This document shows, in pieces, positions 38,764-52,276 of a stretch of DNA of 64,000 nt. The stretch covers positions 9,972,501 through 10,036,500 of the forward strand of contig CM029124.1 of assembly GCA_016859345.1 (NCBI GenBank). Direction: 5' to 3'. The notes beneath the pieces were generated by a model. That model saw only the letters and a program-made list of their open reading frames with translations, ran no database searches and was not told the origin of the DNA. Each line of letters starts with the position of its first letter. Position 1 is the stretch's first letter. Origin of the DNA: Istiophorus platypterus (Eukaryota > Chordata > Actinopteri > Istiophoriformes > Istiophoridae). The position numbers were made by a program, and so were the translations under genes.

Positions 38764-39866
38764 CAGTAGCTTGCGAGTGTTTGGGCACCTCTGGTCAAAA
38801 TTTCTGTTACTATAAACAGATAAGTGATTGGAGGATGACCTGATTTCCAAAAGGCATAAAGTTAAACATGAAACATTCTTTTCAACATTTTAAGCAAGAT
38901 TAACGTATTACTTTTGTTTTGCAAATTTTCTTAGAGTGAAAAGAAGGAAAGAAGCATCACACAAAAGTTTGGGCACCCAAAGAGATTTATGTTCTCAGAT
39001 AACACTGTCTGAAACCTTAATTAGCTTCATTGGTCTATGGGCTGTCTTTTAAGTCCTCACCACGAAATTCAGCATCAGACATTTGCAGAGAGACATCTAA
39101 ACAAGCCAGATATATTTTGGAAACAAGTCCTTTGGATTGATGAAGTTAAAGTAGAACTTTTTGGCCGCAATGTGCAAAGGCATGTTTGGAGAAAAAAAGG
39201 AATAAGAATTTCGTGAGAACACCACCTCCCCAAATGTTAAACACAGGCCTGGGTCGATCATGCTTTGGGCTTGTGTTGCAGCCAGTGAAACAGGAAATAT
39301 TTCACTAGAAGAGGGAAGAATGGATTCAATTACATACCAGAAAAATCTGGGTGCAAAAATGCTGAAGATGAAAAGAGGATGGCTTCTACAACAGGATAAT
39401 TATCCTAAACACAGCTCAAAATCAACAATGGACCACCTAAAGAGGAGCAAACTGAAGTTTTACCATGGACCTCATAGTTCCCCGACCAAAACATCATTTA
39501 AAATCTGTGGATAGTCCTTGGAAGCGCGGTGCATGCAAGTCAGGCAAAAATCTCTCAAACAAGAATTAAAAAAATCTCTTATCAGGCTACAAAAATCATT
39601 TTCAAGCTGTAATACTTGCCAAAGGGGGGAGGGGGTAATAAGTACTGACCCTGCTGGATGTCTGATCTTTTGTTTTGGGCCCTCTCCTCTTTTGTTGATT
39701 TGAAACTTTAATAAATGAAAATAAAGAATTAATCTTCTCTAAAACATTAAAGAAATGTTTAATCTTTATTTTCATATCCTTTAGAAATCAGGTCATCTTT
39801 TCTCACTTGGCTATTAACAGTAACAGAGATTTTGACCAGAGGTGCCCAAAATTTTTCATGTCATTG
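38764..39866 (+). mobile_element. Tc1/mariner-type transposon relic, 1.1 kb
   Basis: The left terminus begins CAGTAGCTTGCGAGTGTTTG and continues with GGCACCTCTGGTCAAAATTT. The right terminus read in reverse is CAATGACATGAAAAATTTTG followed by GGCACCTCTGGTCAAAATCT. Both termini are flanked by TA (38762-38763 and 39867-39868), the Tc1 target duplication. The inverted-repeat similarity continues inward through GTTACT and GATGACCTGATTTC. The interior holds a decayed transposase segment (pseudogene entry at 39090-39515). Confidence 0.85.
39090..39515 (+). pseudogene. broken Tc1-type transposase fragment
   Basis: A decayed piece of a DNA-transposase catalytic domain, which in intact elements cuts and joins at TA sites. 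The longest open piece is 39260-39514, with MLWACVAASETGNIS (family VMLWGCFAASGTG) and LLQQDNYPKHSS (family QQDNDPKHTS; the Asp of the DDE triad is retained here). Upstream, in another frame, TTGGCCGCAATGTGCAAAGG recalls the segment before the first conserved block. The N-terminal DNA-binding helix-turn-helix region is absent, because only about 330 bp separate the left terminus from this segment, and the frame is broken after HGPHSSP. No function is expected. Confidence 0.8.
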
Positions 39867-40146
39867 TAAATAAGTGGTTTGTTACAAGGCTTTTTAAAGT
39901 AATTCTTTGTCTTTGGATGTCTTTGTCTTGGCATGTGTGGAATAAATTCAACAGTGTGAGGTCCATATGGAGGACTCTTGGTAACTTTGCAATTTTTTAA
40001 ATACTGGTACCAATGCTGAGACTGCGTTTCAGTGCTGATACCAAAAGTTGATTTTGTCAATACCTTAGCTTGAGAATTATTTTAAAGAAATCTTTTTTTT
40101 TCCATTTACCAAAATATGCCACACTTTTCAGTACATCACAGTTTTT

Positions 40147-40443
40147 CTTGAAATACGTATGGGCTTAAATTAGGTTCAATAGGATTTTGAGCATGTGAAA
40201 TGATGTTCATGGTATCTTTGGGTAACCTCACCTATGTTATAATTTGCTCCAAGATTTTATTCACAGTCTCATTTTTCTTTTACAAATTCAAATCTTTTCT
40301 ACACATGCAAAAACTTGAATGTGTCATACAGATTTATTTTATGTTTACAATAGATGATTAACAACCATAAAGTTTCCAATTAAACACCACTTTACAAGCT
40401 CAAATTCTCATTGGCCCTGATTTGAGCACATACACAAGCAACG
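40147..40443. repeat. MITE-like repeat, copy 2, with inverted termini
   Basis: Left end CTTGAAATACGTATGGGCTTAAA. The right end in reverse reads TTGCTTGTGTATGTGCTCAAA, so the termini are imperfect inverted repeats. Collinear blocks are shared with 22111-22450. It is about 300 bp with no coding frame, which fits a non-autonomous DNA transposon. Confidence 0.5.
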
Positions 40444-41654
40444 GAGCAAGAAATTTGATGGAATAAAATACAGGCTAAACTCAGCAAATTTATGATTTTG
40501 ATCAGGAAATATCTGAGTAAACAACACAAAGTATATTGCAAAGCTTTCAATGCAAACTTTTAATTGCATAATAGCTTTCAGTACTCAATGATTCGAGCTT
40601 CAATTCCCAGCCTGACTGGCAGTGTGTTAGCTAAAGTATGCAAGTTATGTTAGCCTAGTTCAGCTAGGCTTTTCACTTACTAGGCTGTGAGCTGAACATG
40701 TTGGGGTGTTATCAAAGGTCAAAGGCCACTGTGCTCCCATTGTCAAAGAGCACCAGGTACAGTAGTAATCTGCCCTGCACCACACAGCAGAAACATCCTC
40801 TTAGGTTCTTTAACTACAAACTATGTGTAAAGTGAGTTGAATGTGAAGTAGCTTAATAAATGGGGTCAAAGGCCAAGCTTGCCCTAGAGGCCAACTCACT
40901 GTGAGCGGAACACCACTGACCTAGATTAATACCAACCACAGCAGCACCAGGACTATTAAAAAACTCCAAGGTTTCTGTATCCTGCCTTTCTCGGCCCCTC
41001 AGTCATGTCGCCATCGCAACATTTAATGCACATTCAATCAATCCTTGTGAATTCTGTGTGACCTTGTAATTTCATCCAATTATCGATAATTTAACCAACC
41101 ACTGTAGTTTCCCGCAAGTTTTCGGCAATCATAGCAGCCCCCGCGCAAAATGTTGAGCCATACACACATGCATGTTTGGGTCGTGGAGTTATGGAGACAT
41201 GTGTGGCACAAACGTTTCACATGTACCAACAGAAATTACTGCTAAAGACCGTGCAAGGCAATTCATTGATGTTCTGCACAAAGGCGGGAGTAAAATTGTT
41301 ACCAGCCGCGTCAGTGTGGCTGGCATCATTTTCGTATTGTGAGGGTGTGTTTGTACGTGTATATATGTGAGATCATTGCAAATGTGGTCTTGGAGACATC
41401 TGTTGAAGCAGAAACTACCACAGATGCAGTTTTGACCAATTTTACAGGTGTCTCTCTGTCGACAGATTTTGTCACCACAGCAGTGTCACAACTGTGCAGG
41501 ATGCAGTCAAGAAACTTTACAGGTGTGTGGCTGAAATCAAAATGAGGGTAAAATTCAAAAATGGGCATGATCTGACCCTTGAGTACTGAGTACTAAGTAG
41601 TCATGTAATAATATGGTGATGACCATTGAGTACTCACTGCTCTGAGTGTCAAAT

Positions 41655-41915
41655 GTTGAGTGTGTGTGTATGTGTGTGTGTGTGTCCTTGTTCCTATCTC
41701 CCAGAGGGGAGTTTGACCTGAATGCACAGTAACCCGTGGGGACCTTAGTTACCGTGGGGACCTCAGTTTTTGTCCCCACGGGACAGAGACAACTCTCTGT
41801 GGGTTGAGACCTGGTTTTTCAGGTTCAGGTTACAATTAGGTTAGAGTTAGGTTTAGCCACTATTATGTCAATGAGTGTCCCCACAGGTAGGAACAAACGT
41901 GTGTGTGTGTGTGTG
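41655..41915. repeat. GT-flanked foldback repeat
   Basis: A roughly 220-bp unit between two GT microsatellites. The left inner end TTGTTCCTATCT pairs with the right inner end (reverse of AGGTAGGAACAAA). It contains a perfect 10-bp hairpin, CCGTGGGGAC (41752-41761) with GTCCCCACGG (41772-41781). The phrase GTCCCCACAGGTAGGAACAA before GT repeats is familiar from fish microsatellite flanks. Confidence 0.65.
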
Positions 41916-42335
41916 ATAAAGAAAATGATTTTGGAATAAAAAAAGATCAAATAAAATTTTTAAACATGGTCTGGAACTGTTCAAAATATCAAGTTGGATT
42001 TGTAATGAAATCAGATGCGGAGAGGGTTAGGCTTATAATACATAAATAAATAAATTCATTAATCAATTACTTGGTGCATTTTTTTGCAATCACCAATGTC
42101 TTTCGCGATTTGATTGCAAAAAATTGTCTTAAAAAAATGGCAACTGAAAAGGTGCCGTGAAATCGGCACTTTTGGCTGCAGAAATCCCAAAGAAAAAAAA
42201 CAAACAAAAAAACCCAAAAAACAACAAAAAAAAAAAAAACTGCAAAATCCTGGAGGGACTGCTTTCTGTCTGTGTGTGAAATGATTCCATCTGTCAGTCT
42301 CAGCTGGGTTGTGAGAGCGCTGCTGAAAGCTGCGG

Positions 42336-42338
<3 letters not shown>

Positions 42339-42372
<34 letters not shown>

Positions 42373-42412
42373 ATGTATATGTATATGTATATGTATACAC
42401 ACACAGACAGAC
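42339..42412. repeat. compound CA / TATG / CA microsatellite
   Basis: (AC)n to 42370, then (GTATAT)n-like units, then CACACACAGACAG. Confidence 0.9.
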
Positions 42413-43364
42413 ACCCACCCCCCCCCAAAAAAAAACAGACGTGTTGGCTTGGAACTGGGGCCAAGGTGGGTGTTTGGCTGCTTCCAGCCTCCAGGGAGGG
42501 GGATCTGAGAAACTCTGCCCAGCATGAAAGACTCGAGGATGGGGAGCAAGACATGAGACAGTCAGTACAGCACAAAACATTTTGAGTCCGTGCAATGTGA
42601 AAAGCCCTCTTTCTCAATGGCAGCGGGTTTTGTCTCTCTAGCCCACCTCTGATGAGTACTGTGCTTGTGGTAGTCTCTTTTCAGCCTCCTTCTTGAATTA
42701 ACAGCTTGCTTATAATAAGGCTTATTTATCACTGTGTGCATATGTGTGTGTTTTTGTCTATGTCTGTGTGCAACTGTATGTGTGTATTCTCCAGCTTTTA
42801 GGTACATGTATGCACGTATCAGGCAAGTTTATTACAGTGGCATGCTTCCCCGACCAAGGACAGCAGCTGGTATTCAATAGATAACAAATAGAAGAAACAC
42901 AGACAGCCAGCAGAGAAGAGCCAGCACATCCCTCAGCCACCTGTGAGCAAGAGCACACACAGATGAAGCTAAGAAAAAAAGACACAAGACAAGGGCACAG
43001 ACAGATTAGAAGGCACAACTGATATTCAGAAGAAAATAGGGGAAAGAAAGCTTAGCTGTAGAGAAAATAAAGGAAAAAAGAGAAAGGTCAGGGATGAGGT
43101 TTATCCAAGGGAGAAAAGACATGACCAAGTGGGTGAAAGTGGAACAATAAGCTCTGTTCTGTTGGTTATTTAAAATATTTCAGTAGTTCAAACTTCCCCT
43201 GAGGCTGAAAGGACAAGAAAACACATAACCTCTGTTCAAGTTTATCATCATTTCACCTTGCTGTGTACAATGAAATAAAAATACACTTCTCTCATGGCAC
43301 ACTCTGGACAAGATTAAAACAAAAGACGAATGCCATAAGAAGAAAATAAATTAAGTAAAATAAA

Positions 43365-43474
<110 letters not shown>

Positions 43475-46400
43475 ATTCTGAGCAAACAAAATAAATAAAT
43501 TTTTAAAATTTATCAATTAATAAAATTAGTGACTTGTGTATGGAATTCAAATGGCATTTTCCTCGGTACATCAATTTTACAAAAAAGAGGAAATCAACAG
43601 AGCTGTACTGACTTCATGTCTTCACAGGGTAATAGGACTTCTCACTTTCCTAATATACAACTTTGGCTATGATGCTTTTTTAAACAAGTTCAGTATGGCT
43701 ATAGGTAAGTTTTAGGCCTCATGCATCAGAAACATCCCCGACATCACAAGAGCAATGAACTGTAGCTCTGTTATTGTACTAATGCACTCCACCATCTCCT
43801 GGTGGCACAAAAATTCATTATTGGATAAATGTCCACGTCAGGTCAAAGATTTTGGAAGATGGATGAATAAAAGCAGCATGCACTTCTAGTCTGGGAAAAA
43901 TATCCTGTTCAATAAATTATATATATTAAAGAGAGTTATATTTGTGCTTGATATGTCAGATATGTAGTAAAAGAATAAAAAGATGTTGAAAAATTGCAGC
44001 ACACACCTGTATTATGCCTTAAAATATGTTTGAAAACCCCACTTCTAACCTCACAGAGAGTCCCAAGGATTGTATCCACAGAAGACTGAGTAGGAGGGAC
44101 TGTGAGTCTGTGGCTTCTCTCGAGCTCAGTGAAACATTAACCCACAGTAAATCCTTTTTGTTCAGGATCAGGAATCAAACATCTCCATACGGGTGAAAAT
44201 CAAACGCTTTGTGCGAACAAGCTGACGAGTTAAAAAGCCAACCATCCCACTGAGCTTCTCAGCAGCAGAGAATCAAAGAATTAGCCTCGGGCTCACCAAA
44301 CATTGGTAATATCCATATTCATAATGGAGATAGTAAGGTGATAAGACTCCATTGCTCGGCTCCCCCACTGACTTTTTCAACACTTGCATAACTGCTAGCA
44401 ACAAGTAGATAATATGCCACTTTTCACCATAAATGAGTGATGAGAAGCAGGATGACAGCTCACCCCGTTTAGCTCTCTGTACAGCAACAAGTAGATAACC
44501 GTTTTTATGTGACATTGTGTAGGAATGTGTGTGTGTGTGTCTATGAGTGCTGATGCTCTGTAACAGCGAAAATGATGATGTCATGATGATGCGAATTTAA
44601 GTCAAAGAGAAGTGCAGCCTCTCATTTAACAGTGTGGTTTAGGAGTCAAATGGTTTCATGGATATCTGCCAGATTTTACTGTTTGGACTCCTGCCAGTAT
44701 TTATGCAAGCAAAAAGGCTGTTATTAAAGCGCAGTATGTAGACAGTTTTAACCTGAGCTGCAGGGACAAACTTGCTGCATGCCAAGTAGGAGTAAACGGC
44801 CTATCAGAAAATAGAAAAAAGTTCAAAGAGTTATGTTGACTGCCTTGTCCTCACATGTTCCCAGTTTTACAAGCATCTTAGCGGATAACCACAAAAAACA
44901 CTGGTTTACAAACTAGCCCCATAAGTTGGCACTATTTCACTGACTTTCAAATTTTTCGCAAACACACAGGGATGAACTGGATGGTCAGTGTCTGTGACCA
45001 GGCTTTAATGGCCTAACATCCATATCATGCAATTGTAACATCATAAGAATTAGAAATCAGCGAGGATCTTTGACACATTCCAAACCTTTTGAAACCCATA
45101 TTTCCCTTTAAATATCAATTAAGGGCTAAAATGGCAGAATTTTAATTATAATACCACACTAATGTGAGATAACGGGCAAAATTCATTACATAGTCTTATC
45201 TACTGACATCATCAGTTGTCCCATGTCCACACTATTTAAAACCTAGAGAGCAAGCAGGACTATGAGACCAAATAGTCCACCAGCAGGTCAAAGTCCAGGG
45301 AGATCCAGGGCACTTGTGGCTGCCTACTGCTAACAAAACAGCTCATAATAAACCAAGGACGTGACGCGTCACTACAGGGGTGGCCAGCCAGAACCCTAGG
45401 GGCCACGTCGAAGACTAGCAGCCCTACACTGCCACACAACATCAGCAAGCTTGTAAAACAAGCTGTTAAACTTTATCTGCATCATAACCATTACGATAAT
45501 ACACCACAGATGCCAGAATTTCAAAAAACAGATTCCCCTGAGGGTTTTTTTTTTTTTTTTTTGCTGGATATAAGCCTATTCTTCATGCTTATGTGTTGAG
45601 AAAATCTGTCTGCTGCCATAAAGAAAGAATGTGATCATTTGTAAAAAAAAAAAAAAAGCTTCAGACTCCACTTAATCAGTTAATAAAATGAGCTGATGCA
45701 CCTTCCACAGCTATTAGAAGTAGCACTCAGACACTGTGCCTGCATACTGAAAGTGTACATACTGCACTACATCCTATTAGCCCACACATTCACAGAGCCA
45801 TTAGCATTTAAATATGCAGGAGCTGTGGTGCTTTCAAAATGCCATTTTTACTCTGCTGCAAGGAGAGTTCTCCAGTTGTCATAAACAACTTTTTTTTTTC
45901 TTTTTTTTTTTTTTATTCAAGGACCTTTTCAAATGTCAGGGCCAATCAAACACAACACGACAGGTCTCTGGGTGGAAGGAAAAAAAAAACAGCTCAGGGG
46001 GCAGAGAAGAAAAGCGGACTTATCATGCATATTCATGTGGTTGGAAGGTTCAATGACTGCTGTCTCTGTGAATTGTGAGCAGTGGCAAAACAATTTGTGT
46101 GGTAAGAGACAGCTGGAAAAAAAAGAGTAAACTTTTAACTCTTTTCTCTCCTTCACCATGTCCAAATGTCAATGTCACAGACCCACAATGCCCAAAGCTC
46201 TGTGTGCCCACAAAAGACTTCCAAAAGCCCAACTCCAACTGTTTTTTTTTTTTTTTTTTGCTCACTTCTCTCTGTCAGCAAATTCGAGCAGGAAAGTTTT
46301 CTCTTCGATGGTGCTCAGCAGAATGGCAAGAAAAAAAAAAAAAAAACCAGAGCCATCTCTCTACTGGCAAGGGCTCGCTTCAGCACTTTAGACATCTCTT

Positions 46401-46628
46401 TCAGTTTACAACTTGCCTAACATCAGCAGGATGGATCCTCCTGACACAAGTCTATGTCAGCTGGACTGGAATAGGGGCTCTGCAGAGACACAATGGAACC
46501 CTTCCTCCTCCTCCCTCTCATGCCACCTCCCTCCTGAGACGCTGAGATAGGAGAGAGAGTAGGAAGGAAGGAACAAAAAAAAAAAAAAAAAAAAAAGGAA
46601 ATAAAACACAATACATGTGCCCGTAGTT

Positions 46629-46648
46629 TCTGTGTGTGTGTGTGTGTG
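46629..46648. repeat. GT microsatellite, short
   Basis: (GT)n of about 10 units, close to a poly-A run at 46575-46595. Confidence 0.8.
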
Positions 46649-47173
46649 AGTAATCCTCTTCAGGAAACTTCACCAGCTCGGACAGAGCTGCACGCCTCAC
46701 TGCTATCCTCCTCTCTATCTGTTTCTGTCTTTCTCGTTGCTTCACTTCCTGCCTCTCTTCATTAATCTCTGTCTCTTCTCTCTGGTTCCAGCAAGGCACA
46801 GCCATCCAGGAGGACATTATTAGCTGTCAGCATTAACAGCCAGTGTAGCAGCGGTGGCGGCAGCAGTCGGTTTCATAACAATGCTCACAGAAAGCCTCCT
46901 TTCTGCCCCAGCGAGAGGAACAGGCAGTCAGGACAGCCTGCTGCGTGCAGATGGTGCTTTGTCTCTGCTAGTTCCTGCAAAAGTGACGCGCAGACACGAA
47001 TGTAAGCGCACATGTACATGTACACATAGTTGGAAGACGTTGCCGCTATTCATTCCTAATCCTCTGTGGATTGCATGAAAGTTAATGGCAGGTGTTTAAA
47101 GCTCTGGCAATGCCAAGCATAGGAGGGGAGGTAGATGGGAGAAGATCAACTATTTTTTTTTTCCTGCTGGCAA

Positions 47174-47199
47174 ACACACACACACACACACACACACAC
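47174..47199. repeat. CA microsatellite, short
   Basis: (CA)n of about 13 units. Confidence 0.85.
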
Positions 47200-50100
47200 T
47201 TTTCCATGTTGGAAGACAGTGATTCCTATTAGATCTCCAAACTACACCCCTTCATCCATCCTCATCCTCCCCCTCCTCCCTCCATCTATCCCTGGCATAA
47301 TGTCCTTGCATGCAGTTAAGAGCAATTAGGACTTCTTTGGAGGAAAATGGCCAGTCATTAAGGAGGAGTAAGGACTCCACAGTGCGATGGTTTACACCAG
47401 GTGGGAGGCTATTAGACAGCCAAGTGGTGTGAGAAAACACCCATGGTCATAAATACAGGGAACAGTAAACATCCTCCACTGTTCCCCCACTGCTGCCAAG
47501 ATCTTTCCTCAAATCATATAATGAGTTAGAGTTAATAATTTAGAGAAATGCTCGTTTATGCATCCTCAACATACTGTATGCACAATCGCTATACTGTAGG
47601 CTAGAGTCATTTACATGCTTGGCTACTTTCACACCAGACCTTTCAGCACATGTGTTACTAATAACATGAACAATGGCTCTGTTCTGTTCAAGTGTCCCAG
47701 CAAGTCATGACAATGTGAGAGAGAGCCAGCATAAAAATTACCAGGACCCTGAGACAGCTAAATGGAATTCAGCCACCATTTATTTTATTATTTACATCTG
47801 TGCTTTTATTACCGTGGCGTGTTGAAATGTCTTCAGTGGAAAAAAAAATCTAGTTTTCTCATGAATTATGGAAAAATTACACAGTTTTCACTGTGCTGAC
47901 ATTTTATGGCTACGACAATCAGTCCAACATTGCTGGAAGCATTTTGGCAAAGGCTAAATGATTGATCGAAAATTACCAGATCAATTGTGAAAACAATTAT
48001 TATTTGCATTTTTTTTTAAAAACACATCTTCAAAATCTTCAAAGATCTGGAAGAATTAAGATTAAAGCTTAGTCTCCGTTTTCTACACAAGCTGCATGGT
48101 TACTGTATATCTGCAAGACTCCCAGCCATTAAACGCTTACTGACTGAGTGACAAGATGAGAAGGCAAGTGATGCAGCAGTGGTCATAAACCATACACAGA
48201 ATAAATTAAATCTAATACATGCAACATTGCTATTTGTTCAGTCTATCAATTTTTATTTAATATTTAGGACGTGGCAAATACAAGATTACGATTCTGCAGT
48301 TTTGTGTTTGATTGTCTCATTCAAAAACTTTACTGCTTTCAAATACAGCAGTGAACTATAATTTGCTTGTTTTCTAGCCACCGCGCCAGCTGAACTGGGA
48401 GTGACTCTTAAATGCATTATTTTGAATTGGCAAAGCTTAAGAACAAGCTCGGAGGATGCCAATGTGGCAGGAGCAACCTACAGCAAAAAAGCAGCTGTGA
48501 GAGTATGAAAAATGACTCTTGGCTGCGTTTAAGAGCAAACAAGTGATGTATCCTTTTCTCCATATTGTATACATCATACCCGTGGCAGACAAGAGAGCAT
48601 GCACCCCCACACACAAACACAGAGTGTGCAGTATCTTTTAAGCGCACTGGGTAAGCAAGCCTTATCAGCCAAGAGAATCAGACGCCTGCTGCTGTCTGGT
48701 GCAGTCCACATCCACTCTCCCAAAACTATCCTTCACAACCACAAACAGCAACGGCTAAGACACAACAGAAAATGTTATGACAAATGAGAAACAGGTGCTG
48801 AAAAATTGGAGTGTGCACCAATTACACTAAACACACAGTAGATTTTAAAACGTCTGCTCTCTGAGACAAAACTATTACCAGCCAGCATGAGATGCCGTGC
48901 AACAGTTGCTTAAGGAATAATTGAAATACAACTGTTCCTCAATCGCTGTAGTGCCACTGAAGCACACAGACCTTAATTTGCAAAGTGCACTACTCCACAG
49001 CAAAATCTTTGCCGTCAACATCAAAGCCTTAATGCAATCTGAGAATTAGGTTTTAAGATGTCTAAAGATCTGTGTTACAGAAATTCTGCAGGACTTTTTA
49101 AAACAAAGAACAATGGTTCGCATTCAAAAATTCTATCATGAGACTATGAAACACTTAGCCAAACTGGCTAATTGGCTATTACAAAACTCTCAGATAAAGA
49201 AAAACAAAAACTAGAAATTTCTTGACATAAAACAATTGGCACTGCGTCAAATGACTGGACGTATAAATCTGAAATCCCCCATGTGCTGTGATTTTGTGTC
49301 AGGGTGACTGACATCGGGCTGTACATTTTGGGCCTCTTGCAGATGGCACAATGTAATTTCACACCCATTACCTCCTCTCCACAATGCATAGCACAATCAC
49401 ATGACAGCAAAATCCTCTCAAACCAGCTCCTATGGGAACTTTTAGAAGCCATCAGTGGCCTTGCCATTATGGGAATTCTCAGAAGAGTTCACAAGAGCTA
49501 TTTCAGCAGCGTCCAAATTACTGTGTTAAATGGAGTATTAGGCTCTGAGAATATGATTAACCAATTGTAATTGCTTGCTTCTGTGACTTCAAAATAGGCA
49601 GGATTCAGATTTTTTTTTCTGTTGCTGTGCTTCTAGCTTATCTTCTTAATAAAGTAATCAAGTCTAAAATAAAAAACAAAAAGCACATTGGCAGCAATGC
49701 AAGAAAGTAGTCTCACAGAATAAACATAACATTCACCCTCTGTCCAAAAACAAAAAAAAAACAACAAAAAAACACATGCCAAATGTGCGGGTGGCAAGCA
49801 AAGTGAGAGGCAGCACCTGTGCTTTCAAAAACCATCATCTCTTCCTGCTTCGGTGCACTTGCTCCCCAGCTTACCTCTCTGCTATCCAGCGTGTTATAAT
49901 ACAGCAGAAACACACAAATGAGTCCCTACACAAGCATGTTGTCCAGAAGATCAGCCATGTATATCAGTGCTCCCTACAAGCACAAATCATGTTCGTAATC
50001 ACAGTAGACTGACTCCACCAGTCACCAGGGAATATCTGTTGAGGCAAATGAGACTCCTGATTTCCAATACAAACACATGCGCATGCACACACGCACATCG

Positions 50101-50792
50101 GCACTGATAGCCACCATCAAGCATAAGCAAGATGCATGATATCATAAATATTAAAGCATCGGTTTCAGATTTTCTTGGCATTTTCCTCCTCCATGATATA
50201 TCAAAAGGCCTGATGGGAGCTGCCATGTGCATTGTGATGCTGCCTGTGATGGGTTTGCCTTGGGAGGCCAAGCTTTCATATCTGAACACATGCAGGCCAC
50301 AAAAGACGTGAGAGGAAGTTCAAACCCCAGCAGAGTTGAAGGCGGCAGATGAGGGGAGGGATGTGGAGAGGGTGAACAGGGCGGGCGAGGCGGCCAGTGG
50401 GACTAAAGGATCTGGGGAAGCGGGGGGGGGGGACCAAGTAAGCCATGACAAAACTAAGTACTGTATCTGTTACACCACCAGTAACCGATATATTTTTGGG
50501 GGGTAGAGACACTCTCCGTAATGTCTGATTCAAAGCAGACCACATGAGATGATCAGATGTTCCAATAAACGCAGCGTTTTTGATGCAAACATTCGCCTCT
50601 GGAAGGGCGCGGGCCGTAGCCTGCATGTCATTAACAAAAGGCCCTTTTCTCCGCGGGCAGGCTCCGCTCTAAGTTCCCCTGCCTGTTGTGACAATGCCGG
50701 GAGGGGGGGGGGCAGCTGTCCGTTGCCAGCAGCACATCTGCATACAGCCTCAGTCCCCACCCCTTCACTGGCCAGACAATGGAGCCACCCTC

Positions 50793-50827
50793 CTCCTCCT
50801 CCTCCTCCTCCTCTTCCTCCTCCTCCA
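50793..50827. repeat. CTC/CCT trinucleotide tract
   Basis: (CTC)n with one CTT, inside the CpG-rich block. It reads as poly-Glu on the minus strand, but the frame has no other gene-like features. Confidence 0.85.
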
Positions 50828-52162
50828 CTTGAAGCTTTCTTCCATTGGAGCCTCCAAATGCAGTAAAAGAGAAAAAAAGAAAAAGGAAAAAAGAAAGAAG
50901 AGAAGAGGGAGAGTGGAGAGAGTTGCTTTTGGAGAACCGGTGGCCCCACTCTTGCCTGTCAAAGCCGTGGAGAGGAAGGATTATCCTCGGGCCTCGGAAA
51001 CCGCGCAGGTGCTGATACGGAAGCCTGATTGGGTCACTAATTAAGCGCCCATTAGTTGGTGGGCTCCCGATTGACAAGTTCAACCCGGGATTTTGTTTGT
51101 TCGTTAAATCCCGGCGAGAAACAGGGAAAAAAAAAAAAAAAAAAAAAACAAAACGCACTTGAACCAAACTTTTGATCAAACTATTTCACCCTATGTCAAC
51201 ATCCTTGATTATTTCAAACACACATATATATAGAGATTTTTAAAATGTTTTTTTTCCTCCCCCCAAAAAAATCAAGGAGTCTATCATCATTTCCCCGAAT
51301 CTCTCATGATCGATCTTAATTGGATCTTTAACGTGTTCGCCATTATCTCACGACTGCCCAGCTCGTTATGAACTTAATAAAGCTTATTCCCACATCACCG
51401 CGAAGTGGAGTGTCCGCTAATGTCTACTCCCACCCGCCCGCGTCCCTCCTCGCCGATGGCGCAGGGGACACATGGACACAGACAGCGACGAGAGTACAGC
51501 TTTTATTACCCCCCCCCCCTCCTCAAAAACTATTACCCCACCACCTCCACCTCCGGTGGAGCAACACAAGGGGAACATTTATCCCCTTCTTTACCAAACG
51601 CCACCACCTTTTCTTTTTACAAATGATCTTGAATTCCTACCTCGACTGGACGTTTACTGAGAGTTCAAGCGTCGGCTCCGGGGGCTCCAGAAATAGCATC
51701 GCAGGCTACGCATTTTCAGATTTCGCTATGTTACTGTCGGGTTTGAGATAACGATCCACCTTTTAGATGACATAGGGGGAAAAAAAAAAAAAACAAAAAC
51801 AAAACAAAACAAAACAAAAACAAAACAAGAAGGACGAATAAAAAACAACCCCCCCCCGAAAAAACTTAATCCAGGAGGCGACGGGACAACCTCCGGCGCT
51901 GGGAGACGGTGCCTGGTTTCGCTTCTTTGAACGAGGGGGGGAAGTAGCTCTCTCGGCTTCGCCCGGTTATCCCGCTGTTTACTTACACGTTTCATAAACA
52001 CTCCTATTCTCCCCCTGCTGCCAGATCTGAGAGGTGTGTATCAGTTTGCTTTTCCCTTTTTTTCTCCTCCTTCTTCTTTTTCTTTCTTTCTTTCTTTCTT
52101 TTCTTTTTTTTTTCCTCCCTCTCGCTTTTTTTCGAGCGAGGCGGAGCCTTTTGCCCACTTCT

Positions 52163-52164
<2 letters not shown>

Positions 52165-52198
<34 letters not shown>
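52165..52198. repeat. CA microsatellite
   Basis: (CA)n of about 17 units next to the CpG-dense core. Confidence 0.9.
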
Positions 52199-52202
<4 letters not shown>

Positions 52203-52226
52203 GGAGAGAGACGCTCCTTTGCTTGT

Positions 52227-52275
<49 letters not shown>

Positions 52276-52276
52276 G
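52227..52276. repeat. GAT trinucleotide repeat
   Basis: (GAT)n, about 16 units with one GGT interruption. It lies between the CA array and the CpG-dense core, so it may fall in the ctbp2 5' UTR. Confidence 0.9.

Noticed and set aside
42059..42595. 178-codon minus-strand frame
   Set aside because: Runs through a CA/TATG microsatellite and poly-A (poly-Phe). Not gene-like.
50631..51179. 182-codon minus-strand frame with a poly-Glu run
   Set aside because: Low-complexity CTC and poly-A tracts. No recognised domain, and overlapping frames on both strands look equally open.
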